A DNA stretch of 64,000 bases from contig OZ024856.1 of assembly GCA_964017155.1 (NCBI GenBank), forward strand, positions 4,726,825 to 4,790,824, in the 5' to 3' direction. Within the stretch, counting starts at the first letter, position 1. Each line of letters starts with the position of its first letter. The DNA is from Oasisia sp. SBJ-2009. Taxonomy: Eukaryota; Annelida; Polychaeta; Sabellida; Siboglinidae. The position numbers and the translations under genes were made by a program. The notes under the pieces were generated by a model. That model saw only the letters and a list, made by a program, of their open reading frames with translations. It was not told the origin of the DNA and did not search any database. This document shows positions 1-12,231 of this stretch, piece by piece.

Positions 1-850
1 TAATGTGAAGTAGCTGTAATAAAGTGACTGTTGGAGTGGCTGGCATGAATGACTGTAGAAGTCAATGTCATAAAGTGACTGTAACAAAGTGACTGTTGAA
101 GTATCTGTCATGAAGTGATTTGAATTGTCTGTCATGAAGTGACTGTTGAAGTATCTGTTATGAAGTGACTTGAAGTGTCTGTCACGAAGTGACTGTTGAA
201 GTATATGTTATGAAGTGACCGTTGAAGTGTCTGTCATGAAGTGACTGTTATGAAGTGACTGTTGAAGTATCTGTTATGAAGTGACTGTTGAAGTGTCTGT
301 CATGAAGTGACTGTTGAAGTGTCTGTCATGAAGTGACTGTTGAAGTGTCTGTCATGAAGTGACTGTTGAAGTATCTGTCATGACGTGACTGTTGAAGTGT
401 CTGTCATGACTTGACTGTTGAAGTGTCTGTCATGAAGTGACTGTTGAAGTGTCTGTCATGAAGTGACTGTTGAAGTGTCTGTCATGAAGTGACTGTTGAA
501 GTGTCTGTCATGAAGTGACTGTTGAAGTGTCTGTCATGAAGTGACTGTTGAAGTGACTGTCATGAAGTGTCTGTCATGAAGTGGCTGTTGAAGTGCCTGT
601 CATGAAGTGACTGTTGAAGTGTCTGTCATGAAGTGACTGTTGAAGTGACTGTCATGAAGTGTCTGTCATGAAGTGGCTGTTGAAGTGTCTGTCATGAAGT
701 GGCTGTTGAAGTGTCTGTCATGAAGTGACTGTTGAAGTGTCTGTCATGAAGTGACTGTTGAAGTGTCTGTCATGAAGTGGCTGTCATGAAGTGACTGTTG
801 AAGTGTCTGTCATGAAGTGACTGTTGAAGTGTCTGTCATGAAGTGGCTCT
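1..850. repeat. Minisatellite of about 26 bp, abutting a splice acceptor
   Basis: About 30 degenerate copies of a unit built from 'gaagtgactgtt' and 'gaagtgtctgtcat'. The array is already running at base 1, so its left end is outside the window. It stops about 10 bases before the acceptor 'gtgtttcag' of the exon at 860. It holds no credible coding sequence. Seen directly; copy number is approximate. Confidence 0.93.
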
Positions 851-859
851 GTGTTTCAG

Positions 860-981
860 TCAGTATAGACGGCACGGAGTGGATGGGAGTGAAGTTCTTC
901 CAACTGTCATCACAGTGGCAAACACACATCAAGTACTTCCCTGTTCTCATATTTGGACACTCCGACACAAACACACAGTGA
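860..981 (+). CDS. Terminal exon of an unidentified gene (partial)
   Basis: A polypyrimidine tract with 'gtgtttcag' ends at 859. The exon then reads, after two bases completing a split codon, about 39 residues to a TGA at 979-981. The peptide looks like globular protein: it contains [11 protein letters not shown], then [13 protein letters not shown], then LIFG, rich in aromatic residues. Upstream exons lie beyond the left window edge, past the minisatellite. I do not recognise the family. The case rests on the acceptor, the non-repetitive composition and the compact open frame; a chance ORF cannot be excluded. Confidence 0.42.
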
Positions 982-2600
982 CACGTCACCTGTGTCGTTG
1001 AAAGTGACACAAGAACAGTTGCGCTGAGCCAGACTGACACTTGACCGTATTGACACTGTGCCAAGTCATGGATCCAAGAAAGACTGTAAACAGTGACGTG
1101 TCAAACAGTGACGTGTCGGTCTGACATACCATTGTGACGTGTGTGTGTGTCTATATGAGATATTGGTACATGTCATTGGTTACGTGGTATTGGTGAAGTT
1201 ATCATCAAAACAGGCTTTCTTTCTTCTGCCATTTGATGGAGACACATGACATTCAGCCGTTCTAAAGATGACATAATTTCAGTCACTGAGTTGACATTAT
1301 GTCAATCCATGTCATCACTCAGCAGATATAGTTTCTATGACAGTGTCAGGATTGTCAAACTAATTAAACATAACAGTTAAATTATTGAATAACGTGATGT
1401 TTGAATAGTACTGGTGGCAGAACTTGAAGTGTCATCCAAATAGTGATGGTGCAGTGACCTTGATGACAAAGTTGCTGACTGGGATGGTAGTTCGTGACAA
1501 GACGTCAGATGTCTTCGTTAATGTGATCCCAGTCCAGTGTCGTGATTCATTCGCAGTTTGGCAGACTTGTCACTTGGTGTCATTGCTATGTTGACAGTCT
1601 GCAACGTCAATATAACTTCTCATTGTCCGCGTGTCACTGTTGGACAAATGACATGTCTCTACGCGACATCTGACTTATGTAACGTACATATCCTTTGTGA
1701 ACCTCACTTTGATATCATAGCATGCATTGTTTTATGAAGCGCTGAGCTGATGCTACAAGTGGTTCTGCACGTGATGTCGTGTCATGTGGTGCCATGTGTC
1801 ATGTGGTGCCATGTCATGTAGTGTTGTGAATAATTGTTTAAAGTGGTGGAACCTCAGTGTGTGTCATCATACAAATACAAGCACGCAGACAGAACAGGTT
1901 GAACTGAAGCGAGTGCTACGCAAGGCTCTCTGACTGGCATCATATTAATAGTCAGCCATCCAGAAGTGGTTTCGCTGAATTAATGAGCCAGTAAATAGCA
2001 AACATGCACGGTGCGTTCAGTGTGGGGTCAGACATTGACGATAAACACTGCGATATAGAGAAACACTGGCGGTCACATGGCTTCCTGTGGGACACTTAAC
2101 AGAAGCCATGTGTGCCATACGCACACTGCCGGCTAAACTATATTTCAACAAATACGATGACTGATAGAAATGTATAGATACGCAAAAGGACGGCAGACCG
2201 TGTGAAATGCCCAGTGCTGTAGATGCTGCAGTCCCTGACAGACCCAGGCCCTTGTGATGGGGTGGGTGTTTACATCAGTATTAGCAGGCAGACGTGGTGA
2301 GGTATTTATGTTTATATTGTCACACTGTTTGTATTGTCCCTTCAAAGTCTTATGTACAGTATTTATTGTTGCGCAGGTAGGATGTGTATGTTGTCTGTTG
2401 CGTGTGTAGACATTAGCCAAATACAGGGAGACAGCGTTCTCTTGGTCGTCATTGTCCGTCGCGTTTCATGTACATGTAGTCTGCATTCATTCATCATCAA
2501 CGTGTGTCGCAGTTCTTAACTGACAGGATGAAATATATTTATTGATCACCTACCAAAAGGTCAACATTGGCATGACCAGCAAATTACATGATCTGGTTCG
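982..2600. other. Intergenic, no feature recognised
   Basis: No exon-like open frame, RNA gene or transposon could be supported. 'gtgacgtgtc'-like words recur near 1080-1140 and 'catgtggtgccatgt' is duplicated near 1790-1815. This may include the 3' UTR of the exon ending at 981. Confidence 0.5.
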
Positions 2601-2610
2601 AATTACTGAG

Positions 2611-2700
2611 TAGATACTGACAGATTACTAGAGCTTGGAGTAGATACTGACAAATTACTAGAGCTTGGAGTAGATACTGACAGTTTACTAGAGCTTGGAG
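2611..2700. repeat. 30-bp tandem repeat, three copies
   Basis: Three consecutive 30-base units at 2611, 2641 and 2671, each starting 'tagatactgaca' and ending 'gagcttggag'. They differ at only one or two bases, so the triplication looks recent. Confidence 0.95.
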
Positions 2701-2779
2701 TGCTTCTGCTCGACATATCAAACACATTCTTGACTAGCATTGTGTGGTAAGTTGGACTGTGTTATAATGCTACACCATA

Positions 2780-3170
2780 AGGGTGGGACGAATATTCAAT
2801 TTGTATTCCAAATTTTTAATATTCGAATGTTTTGTCGCTATTCGATATTCGAAAATTTGCAGCTATATAAGCGAATATCGCTCGAATATTTTCTTTCATG
2901 TCCTCCACCGCTAAATCAATCCCTGGCGAACGTTAACTTTCTGACTTAACTACAAAAAAACTTCAACTGCCAAACTACTCCTCACATATCTCATATGTAT
3001 ACAGTACGTAAAAAAATATAAAATAAATAACATTACTTAAATGAATAAACTTCACAAAACAAACTCGCGTAAAACTTTGGAGCCACTGAATATTCGATTC
3101 GATATTTGATTCGTATTCGAAATTTCGACGATATTCGATTCAAATGAATTTCCAGATTCGTCCCATCCTC
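2780..3170. mobile_element. Short non-autonomous inverted-repeat element (MITE-like)
   Basis: The left end reads 'gggtgggacgaat' (2781) and the right end, on the complement, 'ggatgggacgaat' (3170 leftwards). Between them is AT-rich sequence with many 'attcga' and 'gaatat' words, in inverted orientation in the two halves. About 390 bp with no transposase ORF. The family cannot be fixed; the ends resemble those of hAT-type MITEs. Confidence 0.6.
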
Positions 3171-3439
3171 ACTACACAGTTGTACTAAAACGTGAATGTG
3201 CCACAGAGCAAACAGCCTCGGAACAAAATGCTGATGGTTTTTACAGTTCATTCTGTTAGTTTGATTCCACCTTGTTGGTTGTTGACAATGATATTACTTA
3301 GACACCACCTCTTGTTCACATTGCTACGGGCCGCTGCGTCCATGTTGTATTCTTTTTTACTGAATGTAGCAACTAGCATACCTTATCAGGATACAGGTGT
3401 TTATTTATGTAGAATATGTGCTCATATGTGTGTGTATAT

Positions 3440-3449
3440 ATATATATGC

Positions 3450-3500
<51 letters not shown>

Positions 3501-3530
3501 GTGTATATATATATAATATATATATTTATA
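3440..3530. repeat. (TA)n microsatellite block
   Basis: Long TA dinucleotide runs with short interruptions, directly left of the element at 3537. A second TA run follows that element at 3781-3826. Confidence 0.95.
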
Positions 3531-3536
3531 AATGTG

Positions 3537-3778
3537 CAGGACATGAAACTTATTTTTAATTTATCAAATGATCTACTTGTCCAGTGGACAAGTAATACCA
3601 AAAGTTCAATTGTCCGTGCAACAATTTACTTATCCTATGAAAACTAAATTTAGAAACCTACTTCTCAGTAATTTGTCTGGTTGTCTTGGCTGTAGACAAC
3701 AAGTAGACCTGTAGTAGCATTTTTACTTGTCTGGCCACAAATCTGCTTGTCATGGGCTAAGCGTAATTTCGTGCCCTG
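3537..3778. mobile_element. 242-bp MITE with CAGG-type inverted termini
   Basis: The left terminus is CAGGACATGAAACTTA and the right terminus on the complement is CAGGGCACGAAATTAC, 12 of 16 positions alike. CAGG-type ends are typical of hAT-superfamily MITEs. The element lies between two TA tracts. No coding capacity. A target-site duplication could not be recognised. Confidence 0.6.
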
Positions 3779-6455
3779 GTTATATATATATATAATTACA
3801 TGTGTATATATATATATATATATACACACACTGAACACATAGTTATGTACAGAATAGTTGTATTGCTTTCTACAGTTCTTGTGCTGGCAGAAAGCTTTAA
3901 ATGTAACATTGAGGAACACATTTCTCATCAATACCCATATACACACCACGGTGAGGCCATCAGTTGCTTACTGGTTTGTATCGCTTACGACAAAAATAAC
4001 ATTAGTCTGAGAGAAAATGCATAACAGTCAGTTACCCTATTTTTAAAATGTCTGTATAAATGCTCAGTTTCAATATGTACACCTCAGCTTAACAAATTGC
4101 AGATCTTATGTGCTTTGATCTAGTGCCCTCTTTGTTCATCAAGATTTTCATTCTGTTGAATGAAGCTCGACAATGCGCTAGTCATGTGAATGTGACCAGA
4201 GCTACGCTTTGCTTCAGTAGCCCAGTTAACTGCATCATCAGAAACTATACATACTTTCAATTAACATGTTAATAGCAACAATGCCAGTGCACAAAATGTT
4301 CCTAGCTATTTAATTATTGTACATTGCAGAAAAAATGCTAATTTAATAGATGAATTATACAAGTTAGCAGTTGTTGACAGAAGTACGAAGTTGGCGTACT
4401 GTCACATGATTCTGGTTGTGAAGATGTCACTAGTTTTGCAAGGTTAACGCAGCAAATGTTGTGTGTTTTCTGGTCGCCTCTTGTTCGTTCAAATTGGTGG
4501 TGAAACTCGGAGAACCTGTTCTAAGTAGAAGATTGTTATTGTACAGTGACTGCGGCTACATCTGCCTGAGATATGTAAAGTTTATATTTATATTCACATT
4601 GTACATACTTATGTAGTTATACTGCTTGCAGTGTTGTGGGCTTGCAATGTACGTTTGCTTTGAAAGCATTTGTTAGTTCTGCAGCCAGGTAATTTCAGCA
4701 GGTAGTGAAGACGGAAAATAAATAGCAAGTCTGGTGGAATGCGACCAAACTTGCGCTGTGGTATCTGATTTTATACCTGCCAGTTTTATGTCAGTGCTAC
4801 TTAACGTAGACACTAGTAGTGTGTTCTGTTTAATTTTGGTGCTACATATTTTTAATGACACTAATTTGGGCATGAAGTGTCTGAGCTCAATGTTGGATAT
4901 GTCAATGTGTCACTGTCTCATTACTATATACTGCACAGGTTGTCAGTTGACATGTATCAGATCACCGTGGATCTGTGTGGGAATGTGTAGGCTGGTGATG
5001 TCATCTGTTGTCATAGATATACTGTGTCACGCAGACAACAAACATAGTCATGTGACATCGGAACTGTATATTATAAAGGCGTACACACGTTACTGAGCAA
5101 AGTTATCTCCTCTCGTCTAGGAGATCACCGGTCTGTGCGCTGACAGAAAACAAAGATCTTCCCGAGAACATTCTGAGATAGTTGTGTGCCAAATGCATAT
5201 GTTGACATTACTGGGAGATGCCCTGGCCCTGCGTGACTTGTATTGTCAGTGGTTGTGTTTCTGTTGACATTACGTGTGTCGCGTCAAGTTGTCGTCGTAA
5301 AACAAGCTGAATGGGCCGTCCATTGTCTGTCAAATGTGGTTAGGTAAAGCAGACATGGGTTCGCACAAGTACTGTGGGCCGACGTGTGTGCATGGACTGT
5401 GGTTCGACTAGCCACTCAGTCGGCGTTGTGGCGTCGCTGTGGGGCAGACACATGCTGAAGTCATACTAGTCGTCACTGCATTTTGCTAATAAAGTCAAGT
5501 TCAGAAATTGTTCAGATTTTGTTTCTGTTTTTCAGGGAAACAAAACCCTGAACAGTTTATCTCTCTCAGTGCTCAAGTTTGTCCCAGGTAGTCCCCGGTT
5601 TGGTAATGATTTAAGCCCCATTTGATTGGATAATGTATGTAAGCCCCTTTGTTAAAAAAATGATTAAAATGTACCCCAGGGCCCCTAATTTGATACTCAT
5701 GACCCTTAATTTCACACTCTGGGCCCCTAATGTCATGCTGTCACAGTATGTGGTTGTGGGGCTGGTGTGGTTGTTGGTAAATATTTTTTCTAACTGAAAG
5801 AAAATTCTAAGATACCTAAATATTTATTTACAGCGACAACATTCTGAACATGATAGTGTCTTGTTGCATGCAAATACATGTAATGTACATTTTTATCTAA
5901 TTGTGCTAAACTCTTAACCATTTTAGATCTCAAACAGCTGCAACTGGCCTGACACCTGCTTCCGTGAGCACCCACAAATGTCTGCACACACTGACAATGA
6001 ATGCAGGTGTCACCATCTTTTGGATGTTTATAAAACTTGTCTCACTGAATTACTTAGTGCACCTGCTGTCCATTAGTATTTTGCAACTGGCTTTGTATCA
6101 CAAATTTGTAAATCATGTTTAGTTTAAAGGCATATTTAGTATTGTCAAGATCAGCACAATCTGCAATGTTACGAAATGAAGTACAAAAAGTTACATGCCA
6201 AACACTAGGTGCACCAAATATCTTGGTGATTTCATGAACACAGTGCATGGATACAGAGTTAACGTCATAGATTCACATGAAGTCTAACAGACTAAAGAAA
6301 CAACCATAAAATGCATGCATGTCATGTTGCTACTGCCACCGCCTCCTGCTTATTTCCGTCTCACCGATGGACCTAAGACAAGATGTACTTCTCTGGGTAT
6401 TGGATCCATGTCACAATGCAGGATGCATGAGCCGTAGCAATGCAACAAACAGTGT
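3779..6455. other. Intergenic, no gene recognised
   Basis: A TA microsatellite at 3781-3826 opens this stretch. The open frames in it lack homology that I can see and lack splice context. The region 5610-5720 has lines rich in 'cccctaatt' and 'gcccc' words. The right end is the probable 3' UTR and downstream region of the minus-strand FAM50A gene. Confidence 0.5.
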
Positions 6456-9400
6456 TTACTTGACGGTGATCTTAACAGCCTCTTTGTCCGACACTGTATA
6501 CTTGTCCCACCTCTTCTCCGGGTTATACGGTTCCCAGCGACTCGCCGGGAAGATGTGTTTGTTTCGTTCGTACCAACTGCGCAGACAAATTTTACCCGCG
6601 TGCGATTCGTCCTTCTCGACCGTCGCGTCATTCACGATGCGAATGTCGTCGTGAACGTCAAAGTTGAACAGTGGCCCGCTCTTTCCCCGAGCCTTCGTCA
6701 CGATGAAGTCGTAGAACGTGTAGTGATGTGGAATGATGAGGTCTTCTTTGACGTACATCAGGTGATCCGCACTCGCGGTCTTCAGCTCGTTGAACTCCTT
6801 GCGCAGATTCTCGAGACATTTCTGCAGCAGCTGTGCGACGCTGTTGCCCTTGCGCATGCGCACCTGGCGGCGATGACCCGAACCGTCCCAGTAGCTGTAG
6901 GTGATGTCAATCTCCTCGCTCTTAATCTTCTCCTGCTTCCGTTGCCATTCCTGGCGCAGCTGCTCTCTGCAACACAGATCATTGGTCGGTATTAACAATA
7001 AAACAGTTTTTACATAGCGCTAACTCCCACATGGCGGATCGATGCGCTGCACAAGACATACTAAATGTATATTAATAAATAGAAATGTAAAGTATATAAA
7101 TTAATATAAATCATACAAATATTTTGTTTAAGATGTACTAGTAAACCTTTGTATGGAAATTATATAAATTAATTTAAAATAAATTAAACACTGCTTTTAA
7201 GATGTATAGTACTAAAAGTTGGTATGTAAATTATATAAATTAATATAAAATTAATACCTTTACTAAAACTGTGTAGGTAAATGTATAAATTAATCTAAAA
7301 CATAAACACTGATTAAAACCTGTATGACACTAAAAAGTAATTCTAAAGCAATTTCCGTCATTTTAAAACAATTTGAATTAATTGAAATGTCTAATAAAAA
7401 GATACGTCTTTAAACACTTTTTAAACATAGATAATGTCCCGGATGCACGAATGTTCACAGGTAATTCATTCCACAGTCGACGTGCTGCTGCACCAAATGC
7501 CGAATCACCAATACACTTGGTAAACCCGGGTCTTGAACGTGTGACAATGTGCTTGAGCATAGCAAAATCATGCCCGAACATTCACCACATCAAATCTGCT
7601 TCTAGTTATTTGGGTGTTTACTATTATACTATGATATGATATTAATAATTATTTATTTAATAACATGTTATTACAGGTATTCAGTAATTTTTTTATATTT
7701 GCTACCTTAGTCTCATTTAATTTGTTTTTACACAAAATTTCAGTCACAATTATATCAGTAGTTGTTTTGTTATTTGTGTATACATAAATGTATATTGTTT
7801 TGTAGATGACTATGTAAACACTATTGAACAGAATCATGCCCTGGAGACCAGTGTTAAAATAGTTTATTAAACAACTGCATGAAACAAAAGCACTGAGACA
7901 ACCAATATGTGTAAAAAAGTAAAGGTTGTAGTTCTTATATGGCACAGTATTCAGTACTTCGAATTGCTCAGTGTTTTATACATTACTCCCTACAAATCTG
8001 TTCATTTGAATATCATCTCAAGTTCTCCGTGATTAGCATTAGTAAATTACCAATATCTAATATTAGAGAATTCCTGTGAAAACAAGATGCCAGCCAATGT
8101 TTGTGTCAATAAATACATAAATAACCTGTGCGTGAACAAGACGCTAGACAAGTTATGTTTGAGGACCTGACAAGACCCAGGCGGTGGTTCCAGTCTCCTC
8201 ACCTTATTTTTGCTTCTTCCTCCTCACGATCTCGGTCGGGAAGAAAACTTGTGTCAACATCTGGATTCTTTCCTGAAGAAATAACACCACTCTTTGTCGG
8301 CATTCAGAAAGGCACAAAAACGCACATTTTCAAAGCATATTACTGCTGACTTTTTAAATATTCAATGACATTTTAGAAAATGTTATCTAATTTTTACACA
8401 TGTATTGACATTTACATGTGCCATCGTTTAGCATGTGTTTCGCATGTAAAAAGAGTAATAATTAGTTTACTTGTTTATTGATTTTACTCATCATCACTAA
8501 TTCTATATAGTATTTAATTAACAGTTTTATTATGAATAATTTAACAATTCTATATATTTTATCTGAATGTTAATTTTACAGTTGTATTTATTATTATTAA
8601 TATTAGTTTTAACACATTATAAATAGCTATATATTTTATTGTACAGTGCTTGGAGCATATTTAGATATTGCGCTTTATAAATAATAAATATTATTATCTC
8701 CAATTTTACGCAGGAATTTAGTAGAATAGTCGGCATGTGAGTTTAATTAATAATTGTAATTATAAGAATAATATCACAGTTACGTACCAGTGAAAGTGTC
8801 ACATTTCGTGTTTGCTAATAACTTGGTTGCTAGAATACTGCAGTTATAACTAATGTAACTTCAGATCAACTTGGCATTTACCACGCAAAGTGTGTAACAC
8901 AGAAACATTCGGTTTATTTTGTAATTACAGTCCACCATACTGCATGTATCAGCATTTGAAAACGTTTATGTTCTGCTTTTTCTCTTTATACCTTTATCTT
9001 TCTTCACAGTTACCAGACCAAATGACAAATATGTACCCTAAAACCACAAGAGAAATAATTACCAAATCTCTTCCTTGTTTTTTCCTGTTTGGTTGTCTCA
9101 GCTTCCTCCTCTCTTGTGTCTTCCTTGTCTTCTTCCTCCTCCTCCTCCTCTTCTTCCTCATCATCGTCAAATGTAAAGGACAGTGCAGATTTCTACAACA
9201 GTTATTGCAAAACTCTCAGAATGAAAGCAACAAGATGGAAATGTTATAACACACTTTGAATTAATAAAAGACTTACAAACGAGAACTATTATCTGCAATT
9301 TAGCGTATTGCTTTTATTCTGAAATAGGTTGTATATAATGTGGATGAGGAAATAGATTTACTAATGTAATGTTTGTGTCAAACTTAATATTATGATAGAA

Positions 9401-11057
9401 TCCGAGATGAAATTTATATGTAGACATTTGTCAATGAGTCTAGTCATCAGAGTAGAAAATTGGGGACTGTCTCTAAGATAAAGGGCTCTTAAGAAGGAAA
9501 GTTCATCCTTAAACAAGATCTGTTGTTAAACTAAATGGATTTATTTCAAAATGCAAACATCTACTGCTGTGTTATCGTGGATATAATTTCCATGACACGT
9601 CAATGGCAACTTTCCCGCTGACGCGTCACGGTGTCGACAGTTTTTAGGTATTCAAAATCACTGTTAACGATCAAACTTGATTTTAAAGTGTATAATCGAG
9701 TTTAAGACCTCTAACAACGTGAGTGAACTGGCCCCCTGGTGGTGTAGTTTGTCCTACCTGTTTCTGCTGCTTCTTCTCGGCCCTGCGTCTGTTCCCCTCC
9801 TCCACCTGCAGTCTTGCTGCCTCCCCCTTGTTGATGGCCAGCTGCCGCTCCCGCTCCTTCACCACGTCCTGCTGCTTCGCCTTCATCTCCGTCAGACTCA
9901 CCAGGCCTAGGACACACAGGACACCAGGCCTAGGACACACAGGACACCAGGCCTAGGACACACAGGACACCAGGCCTAGGACACACAGGACACCAGGCCT
10001 AGGACACACAGGACACCAGGCCTAGGACACACAGGACACCAGGCCTAGGACACACAGGACACCAGGCCTAGGACACACAGGACACCAGGCCTAGGACACA
10101 CAGGACACCAGGCCTAGGACACAGCAGGACATAGATACAGGACTAGGACATAGACAGGCCTGGGACATAGACAGGCCTAGGACATAGACAGGCCTGGGAC
10201 ATAGACAGGCCTAGGACATAGACAGGCCTAGGACATAGACAGGCCTAGGACATATACAGGCCTAGGACATAGACAGGCCTAGGACATATACAGGCCTAGG
10301 ACATAGACAGGCCTAGGACATATACAGGCCTAGGACATAGACAGGCCTAGGACATAGACAGGCCTAGGACATATACAGGCCTAGGACATATACAGGCATA
10401 GGACATAGACAGATCTAGGACATAGACAGGCCTAGGACATATACAGGCCTAGGACATATACAGGACATTTACATTAACAATCAAACATGTGATGATATAT
10501 TTACAAAGGATATAATTTAAACATGATGACAATAAAGAAATACACAGACATAAAATACAAAGAAGTAAAACTAAAATCTCTCTCCCTCTCCCTCTCTACC
10601 AATTGTAAATTTCTTGTGGTATGGCCTCTGACAAAATCAAAATGTGACATTTCAACAATCCAAGAGTAAAAAATGTAGGTTATCATACGGCAGTATCCAA
10701 AGCCCAGGATTGCTGAAAGGTAGGCTAGGTGGAATATTGATGAATTATAAGTTATATATAATATTTACAGTTTTTATGCCTGATTATGTTTTACACAAAC
10801 ATATTGCATGTTACACTAACATGCTAGATCTAAAAGGACAGTGTTTTTTAGTTTAATGTCCTACCAATTGTGTCCGACTTCAACCGTTGCTCAATCGCAT
10901 CATAATGCGCGGCAAATTTATTTGTGATGTTTCCAATCTTGAGTTCGTCTTCGATCTTGCGTTTCTTTGCCTCCAGTTCCTCTTGTTCCTTCTGTCTCTT
11001 CTTGATCAAGTTCAGGGCTCGTCCAGCCTCTTTCGCTGCACCTTTGTAGTGAGCCAT
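6456..11057 (-). CDS. FAM50A: FAM50A/XAP5 nuclear protein, five coding exons
   Basis: Coding exons on the minus strand are 10865-11057, 9758-9906, 9063-9192, 8203-8272 and 6456-6966. All splice phases match and the total is 350 residues, close to the roughly 340 of vertebrate FAM50A. The start is [17 protein letters not shown]. Then come a Lys/Glu-rich coiled-coil with EMKAKQ and VKERERQLA (exon 2), a Glu/Asp run (exon 3), [19 protein letters not shown] (exon 4), and the conserved XAP5 domain (exon 5) with [31 protein letters not shown] and [12 protein letters not shown]50A is a nuclear protein reported to associate with the spliceosome. A 'ctgtttcag' acceptor about 20 bases before the ATG suggests a further intron in the 5' UTR. 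Exon 2's acceptor is the first unit of a minisatellite (9901-10125). Confidence 0.96.
7040..7300. repeat. Degenerate AT-rich repeat in FAM50A intron 4
   Basis: About three diverged copies sharing 'tatataaattaatataaa', 'taaacactg' and 'aagatgtactagta'-like words, spaced roughly 90-110 bases apart. Non-coding. Confidence 0.6.
7378..7600 (-). mobile_element. 3' end of a decayed LINE (reverse transcriptase C-terminus)
   Basis: The minus strand encodes a 67-residue frame with [19 protein letters not shown] followed by [10 protein letters not shown]. This is the standard C-terminal signature (WN.LP..IR...FK..LK..L) of LINE ORF2 proteins of the Jockey/CR1/L2 group. The fragment lies in FAM50A intron 4 in the same orientation as the gene. 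It is 5'-truncated and has no catalytic motifs. Confidence 0.75.
8638..8702 (+). mobile_element. SINE/LINE 3'-tail relic
   Basis: Contains 'gtacagtgcttggagcat' followed by 'gcgctttataaataataa'. The same layout, a 'cagtgcttTgag' word followed by 'cgctNtataaat', recurs at 21481-21540, and a related tail ends the SINEs at 49360 and 56070. It lies in FAM50A intron 3. Confidence 0.5.
9901..10470. repeat. Double minisatellite (23 bp, then 18 bp) carrying copies of the FAM50A exon 2 acceptor
   Basis: Ten copies of a 23-base unit run from 9901 to about 10125; 'ggcctag' recurs at 9904, 9927, 9950 and on to 10111. About 18 copies of an 18-base unit ('gacatagacaggcctag') continue to about 10462. Read on the minus strand, each unit contains 'cctag|gcctg', the acceptor and first bases of FAM50A exon 2. 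The authentic acceptor (exon starts at 9906) is the unit nearest the exon. Some 18-bp units carry 'tata' or 'ctggg' variants. Confidence 0.95.
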
Positions 11058-11631
11058 GTTGCTGGGGTCGGACTGGGCTGAAACAGTCACAAACACTGCA
11101 ACATATGAATGCCATAAGTACATGTCACAGCTTCTCCGAAAGCCAAAACTTGACTGTAACTCTCTGTTACTTAGAAATTTCGACAAATCAGTGACGCTCA
11201 GTCAGACTTTTAACTGCATCAATGCTCAAGTGTTGTTACTCTTAGTGCATTACACATAACTATATGTATACAAGCTTGAGTATGCCAATGTATATGTTTT
11301 ATTAATATTTACGCCTATTGCTATTATTTGCACTTTTATTTGCAAACATATTATTTTCACATATTTGTTTAATGCTGCAAAGGTGACTTCCATGTTAGCC
11401 ACACATTCAGTGCCTTCAGTTAATGGGAGTCACCCTGGCCATTTATTGTTTCATATGTTGATTGTGCTATACTCTGATTTCGTCTAAATAAATGTGCGAG
11501 TGCGAACCGCATGTTTGTTAGTAATGCAATCAATACATTTGACATCCTAATGTGTAAGAATATTTATGGTTTAAAAAAAGTTATTTTTAACATAAATAAT
11601 GACTTGATTAAGGTTATGTACAAGGCAGTGG
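11058..11631. other. FAM50A 5' region
   Basis: Upstream of the FAM50A ATG on the minus strand. It holds a probable 5' UTR intron acceptor (minus-strand 'ctgtttcag', near 11080). No TATA box or other promoter element could be identified with confidence. The rest is AT-rich and featureless. Confidence 0.4.
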
Positions 11632-12231
11632 CTACGCGTGCGTGAGCTGTACGTTTAGGCCGTCAGTCTAAAAGTACGGCATTCATTCTGCGCATGCGTT
11701 TATGCTATTATTTTTAGTTACGTGAGCTATATTTTTAGCATCTTTGTCTAATATGCGCATGATTTCCATACGTGAGCCTTATCTTTAGTAGCTATCAATT
11801 CCAAAAGTACGTGAAAACTGCATGTTATATTATATAAGCTCTACTGCCGTATCTTTAGCACTCAGATCTAAAAGTAGGCAGGCGCCTAGGTGAATTTTTT
11901 ACCGTATTTTTTGCAAACAAATCTTAAAGTATGTGAGTTTTTCCGCGCTTGCATGTCGATGTACGTACGAATGGTAGCTCTTTTGGCACTCAGTTTTTAA
12001 ATATATGTGAGGTGTTTTGTGCCTTTTATTTTGTCCGCAAGTTGACATATATGGACCTATGGATGTCAGTAAATCGAACAATGTCGATAACATCGTTCCC
12101 TCGTGTAATTCCGCCATATCGATGCGACAAGATGGACGCAACATCCATGCGCAGAATTGAAAAACAGATGTGCGCGCATCCTCACGTACGGTTAGGCCAC
12201 GGGTCTAAAGATACAGCTCACGTACGCGTAG
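11632..12231. mobile_element. 600-bp foldback element with internal repeats of its own termini
   Basis: The left end is CTACGCGTGCGTGAGCTGTA and the right end on the complement CTACGCGTACGTGAGCTGTA: 19 of 20 bases match. The next bases, 'tttag' and 'ggcc', also match in inverted order. Inside are several degenerate copies, about 60-90 bp apart, of 'acgtgagctgtatctttag' plus 'tctaaaagtacg'. No transposase ORF. It lies between FAM50A and NOXRED1. Foldback or MITE-like; superfamily unknown. Confidence 0.65.

Noticed and set aside
1..850. CRISPR-like array
   Set aside because: The repeats follow each other without unique spacers and lie in an animal genome; it is a minisatellite. The same holds for 38870-41055, 41181-42110 and 57962-58692.
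6555..6995. 146-residue plus-strand ORF
   Set aside because: Antisense shadow of the conserved FAM50A exon 5.
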